Shown here in pieces: positions 50,792 to 58,709 of a stretch of 64,000 nucleotides of DNA. How positions within the stretch are numbered: position 1 is the stretch's first letter; every line of letters starts with the position of its first letter. The translations under genes and the position numbers were made by a program. The notes below the pieces were generated by a model. It was not told the origin of the DNA. It ran no database searches and saw only the letters and a list, made by a program, of their open reading frames with translations. The DNA lies in assembly GCA_963169195.1 (NCBI GenBank), contig CAUJDN010000112.1, positions 36,203 through 100,202 of the forward strand. Direction: 5' to 3'. The DNA is from Acidobacteriota bacterium (GTDB lineage Bacteria; Acidobacteriota; Vicinamibacteria; Vicinamibacterales; UBA2999).

Positions 50792-50797
50792 TACCAT
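50792..50797 (+). promoter_or_regulatory. -10 element TACCAT, leaderless spacing
   Basis: TACCAT ends seven bases (CCGCCGC) before the ATG at 50805. Confidence 0.4.
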
Positions 50798-50804
50798 CCG
50801 CCGC

Positions 50805-51845
50805 ATGACGATACGCTGCCTCGTCGCGGTGGCCGTGCTCGCCGGCGGCCTGTCGGCCTCGGCCCGGATGGCTCGGACGCTCGACATCTACTTCATCGAC
50901 GTCGAAGGCGGCCAGTCCACGCTCATCGTCTCCCCCGCGGGTGAGTCGCTGCTGGTGGACACCGGCTACGCCGGCAACGGCGGGCGGGATCCGGGACGAA
51001 TCGTCGCCGCCGCGAGAGCCGCTGGCATCAGCCGGATCGACTACCTCCTGATCACGCACTTCCATGGCGACCATGTCGGGGGCGCCCCCGAGCTCGCGAA
51101 ACAGGTTCCCATCGTCACGTTCGTCGATCACGGCGCGCCGCCGCAGAATCCGGACCCGCGCGTGCTCGAGCCGTTCCGCGCCTATGCGGCGGTGCGAGCC
51201 GCCGGGCGCCACATCCTGGCCAGGCCGGGCGAGCGCCTGCCGATGAAGGCGCTCGACGTGCACGTCGTGAGCAGCGCCGGCGAGACCCTCCGCACGCCGC
51301 TACCCGGCGGTGGCGAGCCGAACGCGCTGTGCGAAACCGCCGCGCGCCCGCCGGCCGAGCCGCTCGAGAACCCGAGATCGACCGGCATCCATCTGCGCCA
51401 CGGCGAGTTCCGATTCCTCGACCTCGGCGACCTCAGCGGCGCGCCCTTCTACGCGTTGTTCTGCCCCGTCAACCGCCTGGGTCCGGTGGACCTGCTCCTC
51501 GTGCCGCACCACGGCGGCGCGGACGTGTCGTCGCCGGCGATGTTCGCGCTGCGGCCGCGCGTGGCGATCATGAACAACGGCGCCACGAAGGGCGGTTCGC
51601 CCCAGACCTTCGAAGCGCTGCACCAGGGCGTCGCATCGCGAGGGCTTCAGGATGTCTGGCAGGTGGACCAATCGGCCAACGCCGGGGTGCGCAACTTCGA
51701 CGCCGCGCGGATCGCGAACCTGGATGACCGGACCGGCCACTGGATCAAGGTGAGCGCGATGGAGGATGGATCCTTCACGGTGACGAACGGGCGTACGGGG
51801 GAGTCGAAGGCCTATCGGACGAGCTGGCCGCCGCGCGCCCGATAG
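50805..51845 (+). CDS. Exported metallo-beta-lactamase-fold hydrolase (ComEC/Rec2-like group)
   Basis: A 346-residue protein with a signal peptide ([18 protein letters not shown]). The zinc motif [10 protein letters not shown] (His85, His87, Asp89, His90) is intact, preceded by [27 protein letters not shown], the opening typical of ComEC-type MBL domains. [10 protein letters not shown] and [17 protein letters not shown] complete the metal site. Related stand-alone proteins include nucleases and hydrolases of unknown substrate; without the membrane part it is not a DNA uptake channel. Confidence 0.85.
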   Translation: MTIRCLVAVAVLAGGLSASARMARTLDIYFIDVEGGQSTLIVSPAGESLLVDTGYAGNGGRDPGRIVAAARAAGISRIDYLLITHFHGDHVGGAPELAKQVPIVTFVDHGAPPQNPDPRVLEPFRAYAAVRAAGRHILARPGERLPMKALDVHVVSSAGETLRTPLPGGGEPNALCETAARPPAEPLENPRSTGIHLRHGEFRFLDLGDLSGAPFYALFCPVNRLGPVDLLLVPHHGGADVSSPAMFALRPRVAIMNNGATKGGSPQTFEALHQGVASRGLQDVWQVDQSANAGVRNFDAARIANLDDRTGHWIKVSAMEDGSFTVTNGRTGESKAYRTSWPPRAR

Positions 51846-51873
51846 ACGTCGTCAATGCGGGGACGGTTCGCCG

Positions 51874-51879
51874 TAGAAT
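51874..51879 (+). promoter_or_regulatory. -10 element TAGAAT, leaderless spacing
   Basis: TAGAAT ends seven bases before the ATG at 51887. Confidence 0.45.
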
Positions 51880-51886
51880 CGGCGGG

Positions 51887-52834
51887 ATGGCGCACGCGAT
51901 CCTGGGGCTGCACCACGTCACCGCCACGGTGAACGATGCCCAGGCGGATCTCGACTTCTGCCTGAACCTGCTCGGCCTGCGGCTCGTCAAGAAGACGGTC
52001 AACTTCGACAACCACGACGTCTATCACTTCTATTACGGCACCGGGCGCGGCGCGCCGGGCACCATCTGGACGACGTTTCCGTACAAGGGCTACGGCGTGC
52101 GCGTCGGCACCAAGGGCGCGGGGCAGGTCGTGACGACGTCGTTCTCCGTGCCAGCCGCGTCGATGGACGCGTGGCGTGCCCGGCTGAGGGAGGCCGGCGC
52201 CAGGCACGTCGAGGACGTCGGCACGCGCTTCGGCGACGAGGTCGTGCGCTTCGACGATCCGTCCGGCCTCTGGTTCGAGCTCGTGGGCACCGACCGCGAC
52301 GCGCGCGAGCCCTGGACCGGCAACGGCGTTGGAACCGAGGCGGCGATTCGCGGGCTGCACAGCGTGACGCTGCTCGTGCGGCAGTCGGCGCCGACCGTCG
52401 AGTTCATGACGAGCGTGCTCGGCTGCGAGGAAGTCGCCATCACCGCCAACCGGGCGCGCCTGGCGGCGGGCAGCGACACGCCGGGCCACTTCGTGGACGT
52501 CGTCGAGGACCGCGAGGCCATTCCGGCCATCAACGGGCTCGGCACCGTCCATCACGTCGCGATGGCCATCGGCAGCAACGAGGAGCAGCTCCGCCTGCGC
52601 GAGGAGTTCGTGTCGCTGGGCATCGGCGTCACCGAGGTGCGCGACCGCTGCTATTTCCAGTCCATCTACTTCCGTGAGCCCGGCGGCGTGCTCTTCGAGG
52701 TTGCCACCATCGAGCCGGGGTTCACGGTGGACGAGGATCTGGCGTCCCTGGGACGCGCACTGAAGCTCCCGCCGTGGGAGGAGCCCCACCGGGAGTCCAT
52801 CGAGGCAAACCTCGTCCCGGTGGTGTACCGCTGA
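51887..52834 (+). CDS. VOC-family ring-cleaving dioxygenase-like protein
   Basis: A 315-residue cytoplasmic protein of two glyoxalase/VOC modules. The first begins ILGLHHVTATVNDAQADLDFC (metal His in GLHHVT), the second IRGLHSVTLLVRQSAPTVEFM, and the metal Glu is in GGVLFEVATIEPGF. It is typical of proteins annotated as ring-cleaving dioxygenases or MhqO-like, which open hydroquinones or catechols with iron and oxygen. Its stop overlaps the start of the decayed esterase gene (TGATG at 52832-52836), a pairing that in relatives couples the dioxygenase with a phospholipase/carboxylesterase. Confidence 0.87.
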   Translation: MAHAILGLHHVTATVNDAQADLDFCLNLLGLRLVKKTVNFDNHDVYHFYYGTGRGAPGTIWTTFPYKGYGVRVGTKGAGQVVTTSFSVPAASMDAWRARLREAGARHVEDVGTRFGDEVVRFDDPSGLWFELVGTDRDAREPWTGNGVGTEAAIRGLHSVTLLVRQSAPTVEFMTSVLGCEEVAITANRARLAAGSDTPGHFVDVVEDREAIPAINGLGTVHHVAMAIGSNEEQLRLREEFVSLGIGVTEVRDRCYFQSIYFREPGGVLFEVATIEPGFTVDEDLASLGRALKLPPWEEPHRESIEANLVPVVYR

Positions 52835-53321
52835 TGGCGCCGCACGAGGGACAGCCCGTGCTGCAGGCGGGGAAGGCCCTCGGCGAGGCGCCCGTCGCCG
52901 TGATCATGGTGCACGGCAGGAACGCCGGACCGGGGCGTCGCTGGTCGCGCGCGTCGAAGCGGCGGGCGTCCCGCGCGATCGGGTCGTGGTCCTCGGCTTC
53001 TCGCAGGGCGCGTGCCTGGCGACCGAGTTCGCCCTGCGGCACGCCTCGCGCATCGGCGGTGTGGTGGCATTCAGCGGCGGCGCCATCGGCCCGGCGGGGA
53101 CGACGTGGTACGAGTCGGGGCACTTCGACGGGACGCCTGTGTTCTTCGGGTGCAGCGACGTGGACAGCCACGTGCCGGCGTCGCGCGTCATCGAGAGCGC
53201 GGAGCTCTGCGCGCGCATGGGCGCATCCGTCACGACGCGCATCTACCCCGGCATGGGGCTTGGGGCATGGGCTACCGCGATGCCTCGCGCGCAGGCGGAA
53301 GCGCCCGCTCACATGCGCTGA
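52834..53321 (+). pseudogene. Phospholipase/carboxylesterase (MhqD-like) pseudogene
   Basis: The gene opens normally (GEAPVAVIMVHGRNAGP) in the frame coupled to the dioxygenase, then jumps frame at about 52930 with a loss of roughly 50 residues. The rest is read in another frame: SLVARVEAAGVPRDRVVVLGFSQGACLATEF (nucleophile Ser in GFSQG), SDVDSHVP (Asp) and IYPGMG, where GMGH should supply the catalytic histidine; instead the end reads GMGLGAW and stops. With the internal deletion and lost histidine it cannot be an active esterase. The intact form is the usual partner of the upstream dioxygenase. Confidence 0.7.
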
Positions 53322-53375
53322 TGGGCCCTCATGCCGGACAGCCCGCGAGGAAGCCGGGCTGGCGGGCCGTGCGTC

Positions 53376-54533
53376 TCACCAGAGCCCGAGCGCGCTCGGC
53401 AGGTGGCGGATCAACCAGGGCAGGCTGCACGAGACCTCGCGGTCGCTCGTCACCGCCTGACGCGTCTGCGACACCAGCACGCGGCGCTCGGCACCGATCA
53501 TGTCGGCGGCCTTGTTCAGGCGGCGCAGGTCGTCGGGCCCGGGCGAGGCCGTGAGCTTGACCTCGATGGCGCACCGGCGGCCCTGCCCCTCGAGCACCAG
53601 GTCGATCTCATGCTGGTCGCTCGTGCGGAAGAAGTGGGCCGGCACGGCACGATCCTGCTGAGCGAGGGTCGCCAGGATCTGCTCGATGACGAAGCTCTCC
53701 CAGCTGGCGCCCACCCACGGCTGGTCGGTGAGCGCCTGCTCGTCGCCGACGCCGAGCAGTGCATGCAACAGCCCGCTGTCGCGCCAGTACACTTTGGGGC
53801 TCTTCACGAGGCGCTTGCCGATGTTCGCGTGGAAGGGCGGCAGGCGCCGGATCAGGAACGTTCCCTCGAGGTAGTCGAGGTAGCTGTTGACGGTGTGGTA
53901 CGAGAGCGCGAGGCTCTGGCCGATCTGCGAGGCGTTCCACGCCTGCCCGTGCACGGCGGCCAGCATTCGCATCAGCCGCCGCGTGACCTGAGGCTTTGCC
54001 GGCAATCCCCAGGCAGGGAGATCGCGCTCCGCCAGCAGGGTCAAGTAGTCGAGCTGCCACCGCGGAAAGGCACGGCTTCCCCGCACTCCGCCGTCGGGAT
54101 AGCCGCCAAGCCGCCACAGGCGGTCCAGCGAGACGCGGGGAAGTTCGGCCAGAGTGAAGGGCGTCAACTCGACGATGGCGAGGCGGCCGGCGAGCGACTC
54201 CGAGACCTGCGTCATCAAGGCGGGCGAGACCGAGCCGAGCAGCAGGAATCGGCCTTGTCGCCGCCGATCCCGGTCGATGGCGCCGCGCAGCCGCGGGAAG
54301 ATCGCGGGCCAGGCCTGCGCCTCGTCCAGTACGACCAGGCCGGGGGCCGACTCGAGGGCCGCCCAGTGCAGGTCGAGCTTCAGGCGCTCGGACGGCTGCT
54401 CGAGGTCGAAGTAGTGTGCCCCGAGGCCCCGGGCCAGGGTCGTCTTGCCGGCCTGGCGTGGGCCCACCAGCACGACGGCCGGAGAGCCCCGGAGCCGCTT
54501 CCGCACGAGTGCCCGGACGGCCCGCCGCGTCAT
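53376..54533 (-). CDS. Stand-alone AAA ATPase with DUF4143
   Basis: A 385-residue protein. Walker A is LVGPRQAGKTTL and Walker B LVVLDEAQAWP. The winged-helix middle (SQIGQSLALSYHTVNSYLDYLEGTF) leads into DUF4143, which ends ESFVIEQILATL, HEIDLVLEGQGRRCAIEVKLT, a PD-(D/E)xK-like nuclease core with Glu, Asp and the Glu-Val-Lys triad. Such ATPases are widespread, mobile and of unclear function. A consensus TATAAT is six bases upstream and an A+T-rich inverted repeat lies before it, quite unlike the neighbouring DNA. It interrupts nothing here but marks the edge of the accessory stretch. Confidence 0.88.
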   Translation of the reverse strand: MTRRAVRALVRKRLRGSPAVVLVGPRQAGKTTLARGLGAHYFDLEQPSERLKLDLHWAALESAPGLVVLDEAQAWPAIFPRLRGAIDRDRRRQGRFLLLGSVSPALMTQVSESLAGRLAIVELTPFTLAELPRVSLDRLWRLGGYPDGGVRGSRAFPRWQLDYLTLLAERDLPAWGLPAKPQVTRRLMRMLAAVHGQAWNASQIGQSLALSYHTVNSYLDYLEGTFLIRRLPPFHANIGKRLVKSPKVYWRDSGLLHALLGVGDEQALTDQPWVGASWESFVIEQILATLAQQDRAVPAHFFRTSDQHEIDLVLEGQGRRCAIEVKLTASPGPDDLRRLNKAADMIGAERRVLVSQTRQAVTSDREVSCSLPWLIRHLPSALGLW

Positions 54534-54539
54534 CGTTGT

Positions 54540-54560
54540 ATTATAGAATCTAATTTCTAT
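54540..54560 (-). promoter_or_regulatory. TATAAT -10 and inverted repeat before the DUF4143 ATPase
   Basis: TATAAT on the minus strand (54540-54545) ends six bases before the ATG. ATAGAA (54543-54548) and TTCTAT (54555-54560) form an inverted repeat overlapping it, a candidate operator in an A+T-rich patch. Confidence 0.5.
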
Positions 54561-54588
54561 TTTGCAACTTCACTTCGGGTCGAGCCGG

Positions 54589-54612
54589 CACCCGTGCACC
54601 CCTGCACCCCGA
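54589..54612. repeat. GTGCA-type repeat
   Basis: CACCCGTGCACCCCTGCACCCC lies between the ATPase start and the end of the CoxG-like gene; third copy of the family at 3574 and 32362. Confidence 0.6.
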
Positions 54613-55044
54613 TCAGACCTTCCCCTGCAGGCACGCGAACAGGCGGTCGAGCATCATCGTCGACACGCTGCCGATGAGCCGCTGGCCCACCCGGGCGATC
54701 ATGCCGCCGACCTCCGCGGTGCCGGACACGTCCACGATGGTGGTGTCGCCTTCCTCGCGGAGCGCCACGCGCGCGTCGCCGTTCACGAAGCCCGCCTTGC
54801 CCTGGCCCTCGATGGCCAGGCGGAACGACTCGGGCTCCACCTTGTCGAGGATCGAGACGGTGCCATCATATGCACCGCTGACCATCGCCACCGAGACCAC
54901 GACCCGTGCGCGGTAGCGGTCGTCGCCGATGGGCTCGAGGCCTTCAGAGCCGGGGATGCACGAGGCCAGCGCCGCCGGATCCATGAGCAGCGCCCAGACG
55001 CGTGCGCGGGGGGCGTTGAACGTGTAGGTGCCTTCGAGCGTCAT
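54613..55044 (-). CDS. coxG: CoxG-like SRPBCC protein
   Basis: A 143-residue protein of the CoxG/SRPBCC family. MTLEGTYTFNAPRARVWALLMDPAALASCIPGSEGLE is the family opening, and VVDVSGTAEVGGMIARVGQRLI with the LFACLQGK tail its usual close. In the CO dehydrogenase cluster, CoxG tethers the enzyme to the cytoplasmic membrane. Here it would serve the molybdenum hydroxylase whose other genes lie upstream (to the right). GATAAT lies six bases before the ATG. Confidence 0.85.
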   Translation of the reverse strand: MTLEGTYTFNAPRARVWALLMDPAALASCIPGSEGLEPIGDDRYRARVVVSVAMVSGAYDGTVSILDKVEPESFRLAIEGQGKAGFVNGDARVALREEGDTTIVDVSGTAEVGGMIARVGQRLIGSVSTMMLDRLFACLQGKV

Positions 55045-55050
55045 GACGGC

Positions 55051-55056
55051 ATTATC
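55051..55056 (-). promoter_or_regulatory. -10 element GATAAT, leaderless spacing
   Basis: GATAAT on the minus strand ends six bases before the coxG ATG (55044). Confidence 0.45.
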
Positions 55057-55098
55057 GCCGCTCGCGAACCGGCCTGTGATTCACCGGGGTGACGCGGT

Positions 55099-56490
55099 TC
55101 ACAGCATCTCGGCAAGCGAGACGAGGTGCACGTCACCGATGCGGCGTGCCACCCCTTTCTGCAGGAGGGGCACGAACAGGGCTCGCACGATGTGGCGGCC
55201 CGCGGTGGGTGGCGGCGTCGGACGCGCCGCCAGTCGCCTCGCTTCCCGCTCGAGCGCCGCGCGTGTCACCGGGCGCCGGCTGAACCACGCCTCGCCCAGC
55301 AGCGTCCGTGTTCCCTCCACGGCATCGGCCACGAGGTCCCACTCCGGCTCGTCACCACGCCAATAGCGAAGGGCCGGCCGCCACGGACCGAGGCGGGCGA
55401 GCGCTCCGCGAGTCGTCGCCGACCCGGCCTGGCGGCACAGATCCTCCCATGCCTGGGCCACGAGCGGCTCCCAGTGCGGCGCGAGCGTGGCCCGGCGCGA
55501 GGCGCGCGACCCGGCGATGAGCGCCGCGCGATTGGGTGCCACCACGCGGAACCACAGCCGCAGGAACGGGTCGCTGATCCGGTAGATGCTGCGCTTCCCG
55601 CCGCGCGCCGGCTCGCCGTAAGGTGTCTCGCGCCGCACCAGCCCCATCCCAACCAGGCGGTCGAGCGGACGCGAGAGCGACGTCGCGGGCCGCGCGAGCC
55701 GGCCGGCGATCTCGGAGAGACGGTGGGCGCCCGCGCCGATGGCGTCGAGCAACGGGCGCACCTCGCCGGCGGGGGGACTCTCCTCAAGCAGCAGCCGCTC
55801 GGGTTCCGAGAAGAGCGGCCCGAGCGGATCGAGCGCCAGCGCGACGATGCGCTCTGGGGCGGGGCCGGTGGTGCCGGCGGCGAGCTCCCAGTAACGGGGC
55901 ACGCCGCCCCACGCCGTCCAGTGCTCGATGAGCGGCACTCCCCTCACGCCAAGCGCCATCGTCAGGTGGCGAGGTAGGAGCGGCGCGAGGTCGATGAGCG
56001 CCCGGGCACGTCCGTAGAGCGGCGCGTCGGCCGCGAGCACCAGGCCCTGCATCATGCGCTGGCTCGAACCGGCGAGCGCGACGATGAGGCCCGCGCGCCG
56101 CGCGTCGTGATCGATCCAGCGCTGAAGGACGCTCGGCAGCTCCGGAGACGCACTCACGAGGTACGGCAGCTCGTCGAAGACGATGGGGCCCCGGAACCCG
56201 CGCGCGGCGGCGTCCGAGGCGAGCCGTGTGAGCAGCCGCTCCCAGTCGGGATAGGTGACGTCGGCGAACCCGGGGAGGACGTCCGCGATGGCGCGGGCCA
56301 GGTAGGCGCGCTGTGTTTCCGGCCCGGACTGGTCGGCGGTGGTATACAGCCCGCCTGCGCGCGAGCACCACTCCAGCAGGAGCCGCGTCTTGCCGATGCG
56401 GCGGCGTCCCCAGGCGACGGCCAGCCCCCCGCGGTCGTCGGCGAGGCCGTCCAGGGCGGCGATCTCGGCCTCGCGGTTCAGGAACACCAT
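55099..56490 (-). CDS. Stand-alone AAA ATPase with DUF234-type C-terminus
   Basis: A 463-residue protein. Walker A is WGRRRIGKTRLL and Walker B is PIVFDELPYLV; a sensor segment VALAGSSQRMM follows. The middle has a winged helix (ATSLSRPLDRLVGMGLVRRETP) and the C-terminus a DUF234-like nuclease fold (EPEWDLVADAV), but the usual Glu-x-Lys is GEAWF, so the lysine is missing. These ATPases are typical mobile accessory genes with unknown roles. The chosen ATG at 56490 begins MVFLNREAE, the family's usual start. It is inserted between coxE and coxG. Confidence 0.87.
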   Translation of the reverse strand: MVFLNREAEIAALDGLADDRGGLAVAWGRRRIGKTRLLLEWCSRAGGLYTTADQSGPETQRAYLARAIADVLPGFADVTYPDWERLLTRLASDAAARGFRGPIVFDELPYLVSASPELPSVLQRWIDHDARRAGLIVALAGSSQRMMQGLVLAADAPLYGRARALIDLAPLLPRHLTMALGVRGVPLIEHWTAWGGVPRYWELAAGTTGPAPERIVALALDPLGPLFSEPERLLLEESPPAGEVRPLLDAIGAGAHRLSEIAGRLARPATSLSRPLDRLVGMGLVRRETPYGEPARGGKRSIYRISDPFLRLWFRVVAPNRAALIAGSRASRRATLAPHWEPLVAQAWEDLCRQAGSATTRGALARLGPWRPALRYWRGDEPEWDLVADAVEGTRTLLGEAWFSRRPVTRAALEREARRLAARPTPPPTAGRHIVRALFVPLLQKGVARRIGDVHLVSLAEML

Positions 56491-56522
56491 TATGCGTAAC
56501 AGCATAATTCAAGGCCGCATAA
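56490..56522. promoter_or_regulatory. TTATGC/GCATAA repeats over the ATPase start
   Basis: TTATGC (56490-56495) and GCATAA (56502-56507) form a perfect inverted repeat; a further GCATAA is at 56517-56522. They cover the start region of the ATPase gene and look like an autoregulatory operator with A+T content above the surroundings. Confidence 0.5.
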
Positions 56523-56599
56523 TAGTCACCCATCCGTGCATCCACGCGACCGGGTGGTCGGGCACGATCGTGAATCGGCGGCCGACGAACTGCCGGCTC

Positions 56600-57772
56600 T
56601 CACGATGCGACGGCCTGTCGCCGCGGCGCGCGGCGGGGCGGAAGGCGGTTGAGGTGGGCCGCCAGGTCCTCCAGGTTCCGGAGCGTGCGCACGGGCAGGA
56701 AATCGTCCACGTAGGGGAGCGCCGCCACGAGTCCGCGCGTCAGCGGGCGATAGTCCGCCGTTCCCAGCAGCGGGCTCAGCCAGATGAGCCGATGACAGCT
56801 GCGCTGCAGCCGCGCGACTTGCCGCGCCATCTCCTGCGGGTCGCCGCGGTCCCAGCCGTCCGAAACCATCAGCACGACGGCGCCGCGGCCCAGCACGGAG
56901 CGCGCCCAGCGCACGTGGAAGGTGCGGAGCGCGTCCCCGATGCGCGTCCCACCGGACCAATCCGGCACCCGTCGTGCCGCCGCGGTCACCGCATCGTCGA
57001 TGCGCCGGGTGCGGAGGTCCAAGGTGATGCGCGTCAGGCGCGTGGAGAATACGAAGGCCTCGACCTTGTGGTTCGCGCGCGTGAGGACGTGCGCGAAGTG
57101 GAGCAGCATGCGCGAGTAGCGCTCCATGGATCCGCTGACGTCCGCGAAGAGGACGATGGGGCGGCGGCGGGTGGTGCGTGCGCGCGTGGGCAGCGTGACG
57201 ATCTCGCCGGTCGTGAGGCTCTGCCGCCAGGCGCGCCTCAGATCGATGCGCGGGCCCGCGCCGGCCGCCCACCGGCGCGTGCGCTTCTCGCCCGGGTCCC
57301 ATGTGAGCGATTCGAGGGCAGCGCGCGCCTGGGCGAGCTCGGCGGGCGTCATGTCCGCGAGGTCCCGGTCGCGGAGGGCCTCCACGGAGCTCCACGTCTG
57401 CACCTCGCCCTCCGGCAGCGGGCGATCGGGCTCCGTCGCATCGATTGCGCCCCCGGCCTCGTCCAGCTCGGGCAGCACTGTCTCGATCTGGATGGAGATG
57501 CCGGTGCGCGGCTCGCCGATGGCGCGCAGGTCGCGGCGGCCCCAGCGCTCGCCGTGATCCTGCCAGAAGGCGTCGAAGGCGGTATCGAAGATCGGCAGCT
57601 GGTTCCGGCGGCGGACCCACAGCGTTCGCAGCGCGTGCCGGACATCGTCGCGCCGGGCGAGCCCGACGGCCAGCAGCGCCTGGACCGCGTCGGACATCTG
57701 CGCCGCGGAGACGTCGAGGCCGAGCGAGCGGAGCAGGCGGCCGAAGACGAGGAGGTTGGCGGTCAGGGGCAT
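56600..57772 (-). CDS. coxE: CoxE-like VWA-domain protein
   Basis: A 390-residue protein. The N-terminal region (LTANLLVFGRLLRSLGLDVS, RRRNQLPIFDTAFDAFW) and C-terminal VWA domain match CoxE. Metal-ion-dependent adhesion-site residues are in FADVSGSMERYS, the threonine in SGGTRIGD, and VSDGWDRGD. CoxE acts with the MoxR-type CoxD ATPase to mature the active site of form I CO dehydrogenase. The closest partner genes are coxD at 59869 and coxG at 54613, but each is now separated by accessory genes. Confidence 0.88.
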   Translation of the reverse strand: MPLTANLLVFGRLLRSLGLDVSAAQMSDAVQALLAVGLARRDDVRHALRTLWVRRRNQLPIFDTAFDAFWQDHGERWGRRDLRAIGEPRTGISIQIETVLPELDEAGGAIDATEPDRPLPEGEVQTWSSVEALRDRDLADMTPAELAQARAALESLTWDPGEKRTRRWAAGAGPRIDLRRAWRQSLTTGEIVTLPTRARTTRRRPIVLFADVSGSMERYSRMLLHFAHVLTRANHKVEAFVFSTRLTRITLDLRTRRIDDAVTAAARRVPDWSGGTRIGDALRTFHVRWARSVLGRGAVVLMVSDGWDRGDPQEMARQVARLQRSCHRLIWLSPLLGTADYRPLTRGLVAALPYVDDFLPVRTLRNLEDLAAHLNRLPPRRAPRRQAVAS

Positions 57773-57806
57773 CGGATCGCGTCGGGAGTCGGAAACCGGG
57801 AACCGG

Positions 57807-58385
57807 CTAGCCACGCGTTCCCTGGGAGAGCGCGCGCTCGAGCAGGTCAGCGACGCCGAGCGCCGGCGCCTGAGCTTTCAGGTAGACCCGGTCCAGCTGC
57901 GGTCCCTGCACGCGGACGATGCCGAGCACGTCGCGCCACTGCCGGTCGGACACCTCACCGCCCATTCGGTACCAGCGAAGCTTCTGCAGGAGGACGTCTT
58001 CAGGCGGATGGACGAACAGCCGGCGTCCGTCGAGATCAACCTCCAGCCGGCGCGCGAGCTGCGCCGCATCGAGCGGCGTGCCGCCCGCGACGAACAGGTC
58101 GACCTTCACCTGCGTGGCCTGGTGAATCAGGTTGGCGCTTCGCCTCTCGCGAACCGCACGGGTGAGCGCCTGCGGGTCGACGTAGAATTCCGCCTCGAGC
58201 TTCGCGACGAGCGCGGCGACGTGCCGCTCTTCGAGGGCAGCGACGACGTCGATATCGATGGTCGAGCGGGGTTCCCCGGCCAGCGAGCCGGCGATGGAGC
58301 CGCCGATGGTGTGGAGGACCCCCAATTCGTCGAGGGCGCCCGTGACGAGCAGCGCGACGTCGATGGGATCGAGGGGATCGCTCAC
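57807..58385 (-). CDS. Nucleotidyltransferase-fold protein (AbiEii-like toxin candidate)
   Basis: A 192-residue protein with a GTG start that overlaps the partner gene stop (GTGA at 58382-58385). [23 protein letters not shown] is an NTase core: GGS-type phosphate loop and the two metal aspartates in [12 protein letters not shown] supplies a further aspartate. This spacing matches AbiEii/MNT-like minimal nucleotidyltransferases that act as toxins or tRNA modifiers in two-gene modules. Together with the small gene before it, it fits a type-IV-like or NTase toxin-antitoxin pair, inserted between coxE and coxD. Confidence 0.75.
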   Translation of the reverse strand: MSDPLDPIDVALLVTGALDELGVLHTIGGSIAGSLAGEPRSTIDIDVVAALEERHVAALVAKLEAEFYVDPQALTRAVRERRSANLIHQATQVKVDLFVAGGTPLDAAQLARRLEVDLDGRRLFVHPPEDVLLQKLRWYRMGGEVSDRQWRDVLGIVRVQGPQLDRVYLKAQAPALGVADLLERALSQGTRG

Positions 58386-58648
58386 GGGCGGTCGAGCGTG
58401 TCGATCTCGGGGTAGGCCGCCCTCGCGAGCTCGTCTCCCAGGATCACCTGCGCCAATCGGAGTTGCAGCTCGTGCGATGACGCGTGGGGATGCCGCCGGC
58501 GCACGCCAGCCAGTGCGAGCTGGCGCACGTTTGCGCTCATCCGCAGCACGAGCGCAAGCTTCTCGGCGGGCCGCATGCGCCGCCATGCCTCGACCTGCCG
58601 CTGCTCAATCTCGGGCGCGGTGTCGAGGGCGAGCGGCTGGGGCTCCAC
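58382..58648 (-). CDS. Small partner protein of the nucleotidyltransferase (putative antitoxin)
   Basis: An 88-residue, helical, charged protein ([57 protein letters not shown]). Similar small proteins are commonly encoded directly before NTase-fold genes, here with a four-base overlap. GTG start is preceded by a consensus TATAAT six bases upstream. By position it is the likely antitoxin or specificity partner; no DNA-binding fold can be assigned. Confidence 0.6.
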   Translation of the reverse strand: MEPQPLALDTAPEIEQRQVEAWRRMRPAEKLALVLRMSANVRQLALAGVRRRHPHASSHELQLRLAQVILGDELARAAYPEIDTLDRP

Positions 58649-58654
58649 GTCGCG

Positions 58655-58660
58655 ATTATA
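58655..58660 (-). promoter_or_regulatory. -10 element TATAAT, leaderless spacing
   Basis: TATAAT on the minus strand ends six bases before the GTG start at 58648. A consensus match in G+C-rich surroundings. Confidence 0.5.
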
Positions 58661-58709
58661 AGACGGCGGACATGTGCCATCCGCGGTGTCCGAGCTGGAG
58701 GATATTCCC

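Noticed and set aside
57773..57806. A promoter or small gene in the gap before coxE
   Set aside because: The gap is 34 bases of GGGAGTCGGAAACCGGG-type sequence with no -10 or start codon of its own.
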